Positions 1 through 12,923 of a stretch of DNA of 64,000 nucleotides are shown here, one piece after another. Within the stretch, counting starts at the first letter, position 1. Each line of letters starts with the position of its first letter. Both the position numbers and the translations under genes were made by a program. Under the pieces are notes generated by a model. That model was not told the DNA's origin. It saw only the letters and a program-made list of their open reading frames with translations, and ran no database searches. The stretch covers positions 8,631,789 through 8,695,788 of the forward strand of contig OZ035962.1 in NCBI GenBank assembly GCA_964034945.1. The letters are read 5' to 3'. The DNA comes from Chrysopilus asiliformis (Eukaryota; Arthropoda; Insecta; Diptera; Rhagionidae).

Positions 1-2650
1 TGTGATTTAGTGCTACCGTCAAGCTACCGCATACCCCTCCCGCTGAATATGTCTCGAATTTAATGGAAAACCCCTTGTAATTTTAATAAAAATTCATCCA
101 TCGGTTTGTGCCAACAACTAAGAAATTTAAAAGACAAATTTTCTTAAAATTTTATCCCGGCGAATTTTTGAAACTTTATACGCAGTCTATATATATTTTT
201 TCCCCGCCAACTTCAGAACCCTCTACCCACTAACTTTTAAACTATTAACCGATTGAAATGCCAGTTGGATAAGCAATCTCTCAATCATTATTCTGTCACC
301 AACCAACATTTTTTAATCTATTTTGGTATCTTTAACCAGTTACAGAGATTGTTATATTTTCACTTTTTAAACAGATCGCTTTTTTGAAAATTTTCTTTTT
401 TCTCAACAATAAAAGTGTTACAAAATTGGAAGCTAGAATTTTGATTCAATAGATGTAACCACAAACTACATCTGGTTGATAGATTTCAAGCAAATCTGAG
501 ATCATTTAACCCGATAAAGAAAAATCTTTTTAGGTCTAAAAAAAACCAGTATCAAACTTAAAGCATTTATGAAAATGTATTACTCACCAAATTAAGCACG
601 AAACAAAGGTAAAAATTTTATTGCCCGTATTTTTAAGGCGTCATAAAAATAAAAGTGATGGAAAAATTTCAATAAAAATATTATAAAAACAGCTGAAAAT
701 ACCATCCACTTACGATTATTGCCAAAATGTTGCCCAATTAAAATACCCATAACTATTTACTTCTATATTCTTACAAATGAGATTAAAAATTTCCCTATAT
801 TATGTTTTCCCAAAATTACTGTCGTTACGCACATGAAATGTTCGACTTTTTAACATTTCAAAATTCAATATCGTTAGCAATACAAAACGCAAGATACCGG
901 GAGAGGTGAAAAGAACCTCAATAATGTCACTTTGTAGCAATAGAAACGTAATTTATATTCCATTGAAGGTATTTTTGCCATTATATTCACTTTCATAGTA
1001 GTTTAAAATATTTTATTTGCTAAAAACGACCAAAAAGTTAAAAAAAAACCATTTTAAGCTTCCGCATAATGCTGAAATAATGGAATATTTTGTTAAAAAT
1101 TCGTGGAAGTTTTCTGGTATTCCTCAACAAACAAACGAAAGGCGGTTACTGTACGCTAAGACGATACCAAATGAGAAAGATTGCCCATCAGACATCAACA
1201 AAAACCAGCGAGGCAAACGATTGCCCATTCCGAAGGACGAAACGATCCAAGGAGCAAACAAAAAATTTAAATTCCCAGTGCGTTTGCATACGGCACGCCA
1301 ATTTACCTTTGCTGGGCTAAAAGAGAAATTCCCTTTTTAAATCCATTATTCAGGACCTCTTTGGAATTGTTATGGCCTCATTAGCAAACAATCTTCCTCG
1401 TTATGCTGATAAAACTCTTATGACTATGTTTTTGCAACAAAAAATTGGCGAATTTCTGGGAAAAGGACAAAAAACCGTCCGCACTAAAATTTTCTAACAA
1501 AATCAGGAATCCACAAGAGATGGAAATCCTTCGAGATACTGGAAACCGCCATTTCGCAACTGTTTCTTTGTTGAGGTAGGATTTTATTCTATTTACAATG
1601 CGTTATCGCCTAAGAGATTCCTTTTGAAGTTACCGCCTGACCTTGGCGCTCGCTAAAAGCTATGCTGGCGTTACTGATGGACTTTTAATGGAGGAGCGTT
1701 TTTGATGTTTTGGCCGGTGGCCTGCCACCTACGAAAAAAAACACCATTTTCAAGTTACCACTAATTTGTCTTCTTTATGTTTTAAGTACACTACAAAACC
1801 TCAGATCCAATTTGTAAGTCAGAAATTATCTCAGGATCTTATCAAAAGGACCAAAATAAGCCAACAACGAAGAGAAGAAACAGAACACAACTTGGGATAA
1901 AAAAAATGAAGGCCAACTGAGCCTATCCAGGGCTTCTTTTTTTAATTAAAACTTCATGGTTTTTGTTCATTATATTTAATGCAATGAAACCATGCAAAGT
2001 ATAATCATAAATTTCTGGATACGGTTTACTTCAGGGACAACGGAAAAACCCTGTTCATAAACACATAGAGATACTTTAGGTTCTGTATCTGATTTCGTGA
2101 TAATATTCCGTGGTGTTTTCCTACTTGTGTTTATTACTTTTAAATAGCGAGATTTTATAAGAAAGCGTTTTATGAAGCATTTATTTTGCTAATTTGTTTT
2201 AGGCGTTTTTATGTCAGAATATTGCTTTACAATGAATTTTTAAAAACACGGTTTATAGAAATAATATAAAAACGTAAAAAAGATTTCTTCCAATTCCTTA
2301 AAAGTTTTTTATGTAGCAAAATTATTTTTCAATATGGTTATAATAGGAAAACTTTTTTACATTTCTTTTTCATTTCGATTTTTTCCTATTTTGTAAATTT
2401 TCTAAGCGGTGATATTTTCTAAACACAATTTTTATGCCAATATTAATGATTTTTACATTTTTTCCTAATTTTTATATGTAAACAATAATCTTAGTTATTT
2501 AAGTTAATTTAAATCATTTTCAAACACACCAATAAATATTATTCTGGTTAATTTTGTTTTTTTTATTTTTTATTATTATTTCTCAAAGAAAGTTGTTTTG
2601 CGCGACAATGAATAACAAAAATTTTACAATTTTCGTTTATTCTTTGCAGA
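1..2650. other. AT-rich intergenic DNA upstream of the two-TM gene
   Basis: No gene is supported here. Most of the stretch is low-complexity AT-rich sequence. The part from about 1070 to 1760 is somewhat richer in G+C and holds short open frames that stop after 40-110 codons without good splice signals; see the separate relic entry. Confidence 0.5.
1348..1497 (+). pseudogene. Possible relic coding segment of unknown family
   Basis: An open stretch of roughly 45 codons begins just after an acceptor-like site (ttattcag) and ends at a stop near 1497. It contains the peptide DLFGIVMASLANNL and then a Lys/Gln-rich stretch. Composition is more gene-like than the flanks and amphipathic helices are plausible, but there is no start, no donor and no recognisable domain. 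The following 250 bases have similar composition with stops in every frame. It may be a decayed transposon or gene fragment, or chance. Confidence 0.2.
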
Positions 2651-2891
2651 TAATATGGACAGCGATAAATCTATTACTTAAACATCGTCCTCTTATGAAA
2701 ATAAGAAAAGAAAATGATTTAACGACCTTAAGATCAATTAAATTTGTCGAGAAAAATTACCATCGTACGGAGCTAAATTGGAGTGAAAACGAAAACACAA
2801 CCGAAACATTTTTGAAGCAAGCAACTTTAATTATCCTGAAAACCTTCAAGAAGAAGATACAGTTTTCCAGAATTGAAGCTAAATCCAAAAG

Positions 2892-5800
2892 ATGCATGAA
2901 CGACGAGTTAAAAAGTAAGTTTCAAGTCAAACATACCACATTAATGATAAACATAACATACAATTTATACTTACTACAATACATAATCGTGTGTATATAC
3001 AATAAATCTATACGAGTAGAAGGAAAAATTCCTGTAGAGTACAACAAACTATTCCTGAGTGAATGAATTTCATTTTGATGTATTTCCATTTTATTTTCTG
3101 CTTTGTGTTAACGACAACAGAGTGAAAGGTGGCCATTATGTTGCATCTCATGGGAGACTGACTCCAGATCCACCACCGTACGTCCACTCGAATCGGGGAT
3201 ATTCAACAGACGGAGAGGAAAGTCACAGGGCGCCATCGGAAAGGACACTCTCGGAATACACTGTGGCCAATGAACGCGCCTCACCGTCACGCCATCAATC
3301 ATCACGAAAGTCAAGGGCGAACGGAGTAGAGAACGGCGGTCCGAGATCCTTGGGACCCCCCAATGGCCCACCCACACGAATACCACCCCGTGCCCCATCA
3401 GCGCTGAGCTACGACCATGGCGGCGGAGATAACGGAAGCGATATATATGTAACAAGTGCTGCTTACAAGGCCCCCTCAGAAATAAGGTAAATCCACATCT
3501 TAGGTATTTATTATGTGTTTCTTGAAAGATTTACGTTTTTATGATGCTTGGCATCACCCGGACTTTATACAACACACGGACTTTATACATGAACTGTGAA
3601 AATCGCTTTGGGCAAATGTTTATTATTAGCCACAGTTTTTTCTTCACTCAGCACTTATAGATTAAGGACGTGAAAACTGAAAACACTAACCATAAAAATT
3701 AATATTTAAAATATTTTCTTAAAGTTATGTTCTTTTTAAGAAAGTCTTGGACATGAATTTTGAAGGTATTCTAGATGACGCAATACAATTTTGACAAAAT
3801 CTCATATTTTGTATATCGTGACACCGGTATTAAGCGTGAAGATAGGAGGAGGGAAGTTTGAAAAAGCAAAAAATAGTATGGCATATTTTATGGACAGCCA
3901 TCTAACGTTTCTAAAATTCGAAATTTGAATTTCCATTTACTAATTTTGCCAGATTTTTTATCAATTTGAAATTTTATAATATTTCCACATATTTACCCGC
4001 AATTTTAAAGTATTTTTCGTTCAAGTACTTTGAAAAGCATAAAATATTTTTATTCGATATTAAATATTAAAGATTTCATGTCCATATCTGCATATAGAGC
4101 AAATGGCTTTCGGCGTCATTTTTTTATGTTCGACATTATTCCGGCCCTAATTTTCTTCTTTGCATACGTCAAAGGAAAGTATATTAAAGCCACCAATACC
4201 ATATGCACAAGTAAAAAAATACACTTAACGAAATGAAATCATAAAACACTTCTTGCAAACCTTAATCCATCCTGGAATCCTTTTTTTATTTTATCTCAAG
4301 AGGAATGCAGGAACCTGCTATCGAATTTTTAGTTCCCTTCTGAAGAACTTTGAAGTTTTCACAACCCGAGCCCAAATGGTAAATTTAAGTTACATGTGTG
4401 TTCATGCAGTTTGGTCGAAACGAAGGGATAAAGGGTAGAGGGTATCAATATACTATAGCTATATGTTTAACCACAAATAGTATAAACTTACAGATGTCGC
4501 ACGGCGAACAAACAAATATTAACGAAAATTTTGCTCTGGAATGCAACAAACCGTCCCATACAGCCTTTTTGTAAAAATTGTATGCCACACACTTCGCCCT
4601 CCGCTAGTAGTAGCTTGTTGCGTCCCAGAGCAAAATTTTTTGTTAACATTTCTTTGTTCGCCGTGCGTCATCTGTATATAAATATATGTTATTTGTGGTT
4701 TAGCTGCAATCGATAATTCTGTTATGTACAAACGTTTCATAAAAATGGGAATAAAATCCCTGCAGTCACAAAACGGATATAAAGTATGATTTCGACTCGA
4801 TTGTAAAAACCATTCCAAACATATTTTCCTATGAATAGAAAATGAATCCTGGAATTAGAAAATATCTTTATAACACAAGTGGTTTTTAATCAGCGGATAT
4901 GAGAACTTTAAATGGCTGTTAAGCTTTAAACTGTCAGGGTGGCCTCGAACGAGCCACATAGAATCTCGGCGGCTCCACGCAATATATAGATTCCAAATAA
5001 ATATCAAATATTCGAAAAAACCCCATGATTTTAACGGAAAAAAATGGTAAAAGGCAATCAAAATATGAACTTTGCTTCACTCTAGCGTGATCATCGGCTT
5101 TGGCTTATTTTAAAAACCATCGAATGTTTTGTTTTGGTCCATTTTAAAAGTTATTAAATAAAGCCTTATAATACTTTTTTAGTAGGAAATTTTAAATGAA
5201 TTCGTGTTTCGATTACTTTTATTTTTTAATGAAAAAAAGATACGAAAAACTACAATTGCCAGGGGCCAATCGTCAAACACTATATATGAGTACAGACAAA
5301 AATTTTATTTAAACAAATCATTTATATGGGAGAGGGGTGATGGAGTGGTCCGATTTAATTTTAATGTACAGACCCGTTATATAAAATAATATTCTAAAAA
5401 CATTTCGTCTTCACAATTTTTTCGATACGATGCACCGTTTCCGAGAAAATTGAAAAAAACTGTATTCCGAAACTTCGAATTTTATAAGGATTTTTTGCTA
5501 AGCATACAGGTGAAGTTAAATCAAGCAGCAGCAAAACCGCCACGCTTTGAATTTCGTACTGGAAACAAGGAAAATTGTTTGAGAAAATACATTTCTATAA
5601 CATTGTAATGTAATTTTGAAGAAAAAGTCAGAAATTCATTTGTATATTTCGTTACGTGATTAGTATAACTATAAATCTACAGATTAATTAAAATTTACAA
5701 TTATTTAACAAAGCATTTCTGTTTTTAGCCGATACAGTGCACATCGCCCTCAGTCGAGGGGTGGACCACGGAGTATATATTCTGTAGCGAGTTCAGCGAA

Positions 5801-6561
5801 AACCGGACGAAGTGCTCGTTCGCAAAGACGTCAAGGTGCCAAAATTGAAGCGATGTCAGCCCCGAATCCCTTTTGTCCAAATGTCAAAGGAGTCTGCTGT
5901 TTAATGCTTCTTTTAAATTTAGGTCTCATACTTGTTACACTTGGTTTTGTAATTGTTATACAATTCTTCGAACCATACTTTGTGTGGTGAGTATCTACCT
6001 GCTATATAATTAAAATCATCCCACTAACTTTTCAAATTATATGCTCCCACGTATTTCCTGGAAATTGTCAAGAATCTACCTTAGTCGAGAATATACAAAT
6101 TACAATCTCGATCTTTTAATCTATTCCGAATTTATTGAATATTAGAACAATTTTTGCTCCCTCAGGTACTTCGATATTCGTATATTCGTGATAATTTCCC
6201 AGAAGTGCAAAAAATATATTCCAATCCGTGTGATATTTGAATTTTTATCCATTTATTTTTTTTTTCTTGTTTTTTGACTGTTTTTTCCCGATATAGGTTC
6301 CTGGGAATTATTTTTCTTGTGTTTGGATTTGCCACACTCATCGGTAGCATGATTTACTGTGTGTTTGTATGCCGAGATGCGAAAACACCGTCACAGGTGA
6401 GAAAAGAGGATTTATATTGGACACGCCATTGGCAAAAGAATATCGGATACACACCGCAAGAGATTAATTATAAAGCGGACAAATATGATGGATATTCAGA
6501 TAGATACTCAGTTAGCAAAATGAGTGGAAAATACTCAGACAGGGAGAGCAATCGATATTAG
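2892..6561 (+). CDS. Uncharacterised two-transmembrane protein with Ser/Arg/Pro-rich N-terminus
   Basis: CDS join(2892..2914, 3121..3486, 5729..5986, 6297..6561), 303 aa. All junctions are GT-AG and phases match (2, 2, 2). The start is a 23-nt first coding piece, MHERRVK plus two bases, before a strong gtaagt donor. It was chosen because it is the only upstream ATG in the phase that exon 2 requires. Residues 9-184 are Pro/Ser/Arg/Gly-rich and look disordered and cytoplasmic. PNPFCPNVKGVCC precedes transmembrane segment 1 (about 185-210); a short turn with EPYF leads to segment 2 (about 217-241). The tail of about 62 residues is rich in Tyr, Asp, Ser and Lys. The hairpin topology would put both ends on the same side. 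I do not recognise the family, and function is unknown. Exons 2-4 are secure; the first small exon is less so. Confidence 0.75.
3487..5728 (+). other. Intron of the two-TM gene
   Basis: A 2.2 kb AT-rich intron. It contains one TA-flanked inverted-repeat element (4491-4674) and a short direct repeat of CGGACTTTATACA near 3557-3590. No other coding signal was seen. Confidence 0.7.
4491..4674. mobile_element. MITE with about 50-bp terminal inverted repeats and TA target site
   Basis: The left end reads CAGATGTCGCACGGCGAACA and the right end is its inverted counterpart ending CATCTG. The arms match over roughly 50 bp with a few differences. Both ends are flanked by TA (4489-4490 and 4675-4676), the duplication expected of Tc1/mariner-type elements. 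The 184-bp size leaves no room for a transposase, so it is non-autonomous. The family assignment is inferred from TA and the CAG start only. Confidence 0.75.
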
Positions 6562-6931
6562 AAAAAACAAGATTCCGAAATGATATCGTAAACTCCCAAA
6601 ACTTCCATTTCCACCTTCACGATGAAAATTTCTCACAATATCAACCTTATTACTGTTTTTACTCTTATGCTAATCGATCAACGAAAACTCATTACGAATC
6701 GATGCCATTTAATTTGATTCGATTTGTCCCGAATAGAAGACAATATTAACCCGTCCTAAATATATATTGTTTTAATTTATTAATTTTAGTTATTTTTAAC
6801 TCAAGAAATGTATATTCTATAGGAATTTTAAATTCCACAATGTGTTTTTAACAAATTTCCTTCTAGTAAGGACTTTTAAAATTAATGTACGGATGTAATG
6901 AAAATGTTAATGTAAATAAGTACGTTTAAAT

Positions 6932-6937
6932 AATAAA
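6932..6937 (+). terminator. Candidate polyadenylation signal of the two-TM gene
   Basis: AATAAA lies about 370 nt after the stop codon at 6561 in an AT-rich 3' region. Position and motif only; no transcript evidence. Confidence 0.4.
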
Positions 6938-7233
6938 CAAATTAATGTATAAATCTTTGAAGTTTTATATTTAAAATTTTAAGATATTGAGAATAGCTTT
7001 TAAGAGATTAATAAGCAAAAGGAGAGTTTTGTTTCTAAAGATGCGCAACAAATAAAAAGTTGAAAAAATGCAGTGCACACTCGATATGGTGAACATACAA
7101 TATAATGAACTCTCGATCAAATGTGAGCCATTTTTATAAAAATTGAAAAACTTTTTTTAGTGCTTTACAAAAATGAAAAACTAACTGCAACGTGATAAAG
7201 ACTCTAGATATAAAACAAACTTTAAGGGAGATT

Positions 7234-7890
7234 TCCCACTGGCGCATCAGCTCCTGCAGCTGACTGATCCCGACATCAGGTCGCGCAGCTGCATGAACTG
7301 ATTCGATCAGTTGAGATGACACACTGAACTGGGATCAGCTGACCTCAAACGTCAAAATGTCGGACTCGGAGGAAGAACTTCTCCTTATTTCTCTGCTGAA
7401 TCTGTGCAATCGTACAAGCATCTACCTTTTCCTACAGCTTGTACGATTCCTGTGTTTAATTTTTCCTATTCGATGGACATCGCATTTATATCCACTTGTT
7501 CAAAAGTTTATTAGTTAAACAGACTTGTCAAAATTTTATGATGTCCCCAACTAGTAAATATTGTAAAGTCAACATTATATGAAGTAGAGAGCCTATAACC
7601 TAGAGAGTGGCCATGCTACCTTTATAGACTGTGCCACTGATGACAATTATTACCGCCAGACGAAAAAAATATTGAAAATTATCATTTTATTTTATTTAAT
7701 CTAACAAAAATGACACTAGAAACTACCCGACATGTTCTTGATATCAGCTACATTTAGATCAGTTCAAAAAAGTCAGCTTTGTGTCGCAGACATGAAGCTG
7801 CACATTTTTTGCAGTGTGCCATGCGCCATTGGATTACATGTGCAACTGATATCGGGATCAGTCAGCTGCAGCAGCTGATGGCCAGTGGGA
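7234..7890. mobile_element. Non-autonomous inverted-repeat transposon, about 657 bp
   Basis: Terminal arms of about 45 bp face each other. The left starts TCCCACTGGC and runs into GCAGCTGACTGATCCCGA; the right carries the complement, ending GGCCAGTGGGA. No transposase frame lies inside. I could not find a convincing target-site duplication (GGGAGATT on the left, CACCTCGC on the right), so superfamily is undecided. It sits between the two-TM gene and ecd. Confidence 0.65.
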
Positions 7891-8971
7891 CACCTCGCTA
7901 ACGGAACTTTTATGTCTGTAAAAACTGTTTACTTGTGGGTCACATATATTTAAAAAAAAAGTCAATTATCGCCAGGAAGCTGTTCATTTTTAATGCTTTC
8001 TTATATTCCAGAAATAAGAAAATATGGTAGTTTTAATCAGCTTTCAGCATACTGGACAATTATAGTGAAGATATAGTAAAAATAGCCTTGGTTTTTTTTT
8101 AAATGTACTGTATGAAATGAAAATTTAAAAATGTGTGAAAAACATTATCAAGGATTTTAAATCATTATCAAAAAACTCATGTAATTAATAATTTCATGTC
8201 ATTTTGACAATTCACTGTCAAAATACGAAAGGAAATTAGATATACCGGTAAGCGTATTTTTCCCATAGAATAAGTTTTAAGAAAGTAAAGAAACACACAT
8301 TTTGTTTTGTTTGTTACAAATTATTCACCCTAATCTTACGGAAGAAAAATGTATTGTATGAACTTGTTCTCAATTATTGTGTATAATACGAAAAATCAAT
8401 TGGCAAATTTAATTACATCTTTCTTATATATTATTTATTTGCTTTTTTGATGAAAAATGTAATTTTTACTAAATTTATCCAAATCAACTGGATATTTAAA
8501 TAACAACCGTATTTAAGAATACTGAATTCCAACAATAGTTTGCTTAACTATAATAATTTGGTAATCCTTAAATAATAAAAAAAACTTCATTTAGTTTGTA
8601 AGTTCAGCGAAAATTAATTTGAAAAATATTTTATTCAAATTTTACGATAAAAATGCGCCAAATTTGAGAAAAACGCAAAATCACCATTTGAAGTAGATTG
8701 AAAACAAAACGTTTCACTGCCAAACCAATTTGACTGCCAAACCAATTTTGCAATACAAAACACTCTAATTTCTTGAAAAAGTTGTTAACATTGTTAATTC
8801 TCGACTGATCTGCAATTTTATTATTTTCCTGAATAATTGGGTTGTTTAGAAAATACGTGAAACGATTTGTAGAATACTTATCTTTAATTTTCGTCCAGAT
8901 GTTTGTCAAATTGAGAAAATACTGACAGTTTTATTATCAAAAAACATTTTTTGACTTGCAGTAAAGATTTA
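7891..8971. other. Intergenic AT-rich DNA
   Basis: No gene, RNA or clear repeat structure was recognised between the two inverted-repeat elements that flank it. Short frames on the minus strand (for example 8631-8909) are low-complexity and lack support. Confidence 0.5.
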
Positions 8972-9377
8972 AGCCTAGTACGCAGTTCGAGTAAAATGAA
9001 ATTTTAACGCGGTCTCCAAATTGGCACATTAAAACCGAAGTAAAAACTGTTTGTGGAGAAAAAACATTGACAGCCGAGCACACACAATTAAAAAACCACA
9101 CTCGTTAAGAAAACTGGAAACAGAACCTCTATTATTTTCATCTGTCAAATTTTTACCTCGAATTTAATGTACCGAACAGTTAAAATGCTGGTAAAATCAA
9201 GTGGAGACTTTCTACGCCATCTAGTGTAGTGTAGTGTAGGCAACATTGCAACATGAGTTTTTCACATCATTTTACCAGCGAACTGCGTACCGCTTGGTAA
9301 AATTTCTGAGGTTAAATTTAAGCGCAGTGTTAAATTTGTATGGAAAATTTCATTTTACTCGAACTGCGTACTAGGCT
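8972..9377. mobile_element. MITE with perfect 33-bp TIRs and TTA duplication, upstream of ecd
   Basis: The left arm starts AGCCTAGTACGCAGTTCGAG and is an exact 33-bp inverted match to the right arm ending at 9377. It is flanked by TTA on both sides (8969-8971 and 9378-9380). A 3-bp TTA duplication is typical of PIF/Harbinger elements. The 406-bp body contains short TAGTG repeats (around 9225) and no coding frame. Perfect arms suggest recent insertion. It ends 235 bp before the ecd start codon, so it may overlap the ecd promoter. Confidence 0.85.
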
Positions 9378-9612
9378 TTAATGAAACGTTAGATTTCAAA
9401 CAATTAGCTGCTTGCCCTTGTGCGAAACAGAGCTTTTTTAAATTAAATTTCGAACCAACAGAGCGCGCTAATTCCATACTCAAAGTATGGTGAAACTGTC
9501 CAGTCTCACGCAGGCACTCTAGTAGTAACGAAAGCTTCGCTGGTAACAAAATTTTAGCAGGTTTTTCAAGCTGCGGCTTCAGCCGCATTGGTTAGCTGAC
9601 AGCACTGGAAAA

Positions 9613-12301
9613 ATGTCAAGTTTGGAGTTAGTGCGTGAAGACGATTTCGTTGAATATTTCCTTTTTCCAAAATTAAATGGTGGCCAGGAGGATGTAGAAA
9701 AGACAAAATGTGACCTGCAGAACTTCCTGCAGCAAATAAATCAACTGGTAGAGGAGAACAGCGGCGATTACATTTGGCACAAGGACAATTTCTGTCTGAC
9801 TATCCGCACCCAAGAACACCAAATTCTAATTGAGGATAACGATGAGAAAAAAGGTAACTCTTTCATAGTAAAAACCAAATTGAAAATTGTTTGCGTGAAA
9901 TTTATTCCGTGCGGACTCGTTTGTAATCGAAGTATTCAATTGTAGTATCGCAGCCGCATTTGTACGGCATCTCACACTATGGTGACAACATTCAAGACGA
10001 GTGGTTCATTGTTTTCCTTTTGTTCGAGATAACAAAGAAGATTCCAGGTATGATTGCACGAGTAGTCGACTCAGACGGTGAGTTTTTATTGATTGAAGCG
10101 GCTGATGTCCTGCCCAAATGGGCCAACCCGGATACATGCGAACAGCGGGTAATTATGATTGAATCTTTTCCTGTTAAAAAAGCCATGTGTCATGCATCGC
10201 TTTTTTTACCCAAACGAACATTTATTCGGCTTGAATTAATTATTAGCATTACTCACTAGAATTTTTGGTTATTTCATATTTTGGGGCTTCGTAAACAAAA
10301 AAACCAAATAGTTTCGGGCATTTGCTGATTCTGAATGTAATTAATTAATAATCACTTTCAGTGTAACAAAAACATTTTCAAGCTAGACTTCACTAACCGA
10401 AAATTATTGTACCTGCTTTTGTCCAAACTAAACGAATTAATCAAATGGCTAAAGGTTACTGACCTATGCGTTAATTTACGTTAGTTAGAAATCTACAAGT
10501 TAAATAAAAGGTTAATGGATGTCTATATTTTTTTGTGTTTGGGGAGTTATTAGACCGTAGGGGCCGAATTTTTGTTCGTCTATTTTATGGCATAACATGC
10601 AAATATCTAAATGTAACTGTATGCAAGTTAGAAATAAATTGTATTAAAAAGTAATTTAGCTAGGGTTTGGGTCCCTAAAAAATGGGATTTTCATAAAATT
10701 TTTATTATGAAAATTTCCAGATTTTGTCTAGAAATGTACTTCCTATAGTTTTTTCAATGAATATTTAACAAATTTCCTAATCTCAGGTTTACATTCACGA
10801 TGGCCATCTACAATTGGTTCAAAATTCACCATCAAATACTGCATCGGTTCTGCCAGTTGCAACTGCCCTCGGCAAGATCTGGCAGAATCCGACTTTATAC
10901 CGTGTTACGAACGAAATGCAAGGTTGTGTCAATGAACGCCTCAAGGATTTCGAGAACGGCTTTGCCCACTGCCTTCATCGGCAACGAGTGCGAGTGCCAT
11001 TGGCCGTTGCAGCTATTTTGAAAGAGAAGCCATCTTTGATAGCCCCAGCATGCCGAGCGTTCTGTGAACGGGACGCGATTGATATGAAGGCATGTCGTGC
11101 CATGAGATACTTCCCGCCAGAGAATAGAACGAAGACATCAGTGATGTTTACGCGATGCCTCTATGCCATGACAGTGAATAACAATTATTTGCCAGATAGA
11201 AGGACAGGCTGGGATCTGCCCCAAAAGGGAACCGGAGAGTACAAAGAAGACTTGCTGGGCGTCAAAATCGCCTGTGGATTCGAGATTCTCGCCTCACAGG
11301 CCAAAGAAAACGATGACATCGAGAACGATAGACGATGGAAAACGTACTTAAATAGCTTAGTGAAAAAAGGATACTTCAAGGAGTTTCTCGAAGGTTCAAT
11401 CGATCATACGCGACTGCTGAACGAAGCGAAACAGTTTTACAGGGAGAACGTGGAGCGCTTCAACACTGTGCCAAAAATCGGCAAGGAAATTGTATCTCTG
11501 CTCAACGAAATCGATTTGGACCAATTTAAAATCGATGAGAGTAGCGTTCCAACAAGTGACGATGATAGTTGGTTGAATATTTCTGCGGAGCAGCTCGACG
11601 ATATGCTGGCCAAGAAGTACGGCGTTAAAAAGTTATACAAGGCGAACGGAAACTTGAATGCTGCTGAATTTACAAACAATATTAACGAGTTTCTAGAGAA
11701 GAAATCTGAATTTGATGGCGTCGATAACAATGTCGAAGATGAGCAGCCAACACCACCGAGACGTGGCATTAAGAAATCGATTTCGATGAGAAAAGCAATT
11801 GAAACAAATCCAATTACGGCACCTGCATCCACTTCAAAATCAACAAATGAAGTCTCTTTCGATTCGGAAGCGTTCCAAACGCACGTCAGAAATTTCCTGG
11901 ATTTCGTGATACCGGAAGACGACTGGGAATCAACGTCAGAGATGAGCGACTATGAGGATGATGATGATTTGGAGAAGAATATCGAAGATATGGTGGCTTC
12001 AAAAGCCAAAATCAAGACTAATTTAAAATCGTATATGGATCAAATGGATCGTGAGTTGGCCGGCACAACAATCGGTAAAACGTTTCAATCTGGCAGGAAA
12101 TCGGATGCTGATGATTTCGATGATATTGAAAGCTTCAAACCAATCAATATTGATGTCAACACTTTGAGAAATATGATGGATAGCTACAAATCGCAGATCG
12201 GCGGCCCAGGACCAACATCGACTCTTCTCGGTGCGATGGGTGCTGGAATGCGAGACGACAATGCTGATAATCCGCCAGAGAGAAATGGTACAGAAGTATA
12301 A
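9613..12301 (+). CDS. ecd: Ecdysoneless (Ecd/SGT1 family)
   Basis: CDS join(9613..9853, 9946..10148, 10787..12301), 652 aa, near the family's usual length. The intron after exon 1 is 92 nt. The second acceptor is fixed by phase (ttgtag|TATCGCAG), giving VSQPHLYGISHYGDNIQDEW, a conserved family stretch. Exon 3 gives VYIHDGHLQLVQ. The N-terminal two thirds form the Ecd/SGT1 domain; the C-terminus is acidic (YEDDDD around residue 530), as in the family. Known role: Ecd works with R2TP/Hsp90 co-chaperones and with Prp8 in U5 snRNP assembly, and in flies it is needed cell-autonomously for survival and for ecdysone synthesis through splicing of a biosynthetic transcript. An AATAAA at 12312 lies right after the stop. 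The intron 10149-10786 (638 nt) holds nothing recognisable. Confidence 0.95.
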
Positions 12302-12311
12302 ATGCATTTTG

Positions 12312-12317
12312 AATAAA
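12312..12317 (+). terminator. Polyadenylation signal of ecd
   Basis: AATAAA starts 11 nt after the ecd stop codon, implying a very short 3' UTR; a second AATAAA near 12464 could give a longer one. Confidence 0.5.
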
Positions 12318-12923
12318 TATTTAACCCATCGGGGGACTGCACACACAAAACAAAAATGGAAAAAAACTATTTCGATGTCTTTTACTCGTACTAAATTTTA
12401 ATCTCACAACCAAAACAATTATATAAATGTATTATTAGCTCAAAGCTTAATTTCATTTCGCTCAATAAAATCACTTTTACATCTATTTGTCTACAGTATT
12501 TAATAATTACTTTTTAACTATAAGGCTGGAGGCTAACTCCAATCACTATTTGGGCCTTTGACCTTCTGTTTTCCTTGCGCTCGGCTTTAACTAGGTATTT
12601 TCTAATAAAAGTTGGGTCTAAAACCCTTTAAATATTTAGAAGATAACGGAATTAAAATTTTTCAAGTTTTTTTTAAATAGGCATTTTTCATGCTGTGAGA
12701 TAGTTTTGGTTTTTAATTTTCAGGACTGTTTAGGTACTCTAACTTTAAAGTAAACCAGAGGAGCGAGAGTCAATTGGCTGAAAAAATTCTAAGTACTCTA
12801 TTCACTACTAATCACCCTGTAATTAAAATTACCTCTGGTGAGTCATGTGACATTTCTGCATTTTAGTTGTGTTGTCGGACGGATTATTTGTCGTATTTTT
12901 GGTTTTTGGTCAAATCTGCAAAA

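Noticed and set aside
1017..1340. Two overlapping plus-strand frames of 107 and 76 codons
   Set aside because: Lys/Asn-rich, no family pattern, no splice context, and both frames cover the same bases.
2554..3066. 170-codon frame upstream of the two-TM gene
   Set aside because: It runs across the gtaagt donor at 2915 in a phase that does not join exon 2, and its sequence is typical of translated AT-rich DNA. The in-phase start at 2892 was preferred.
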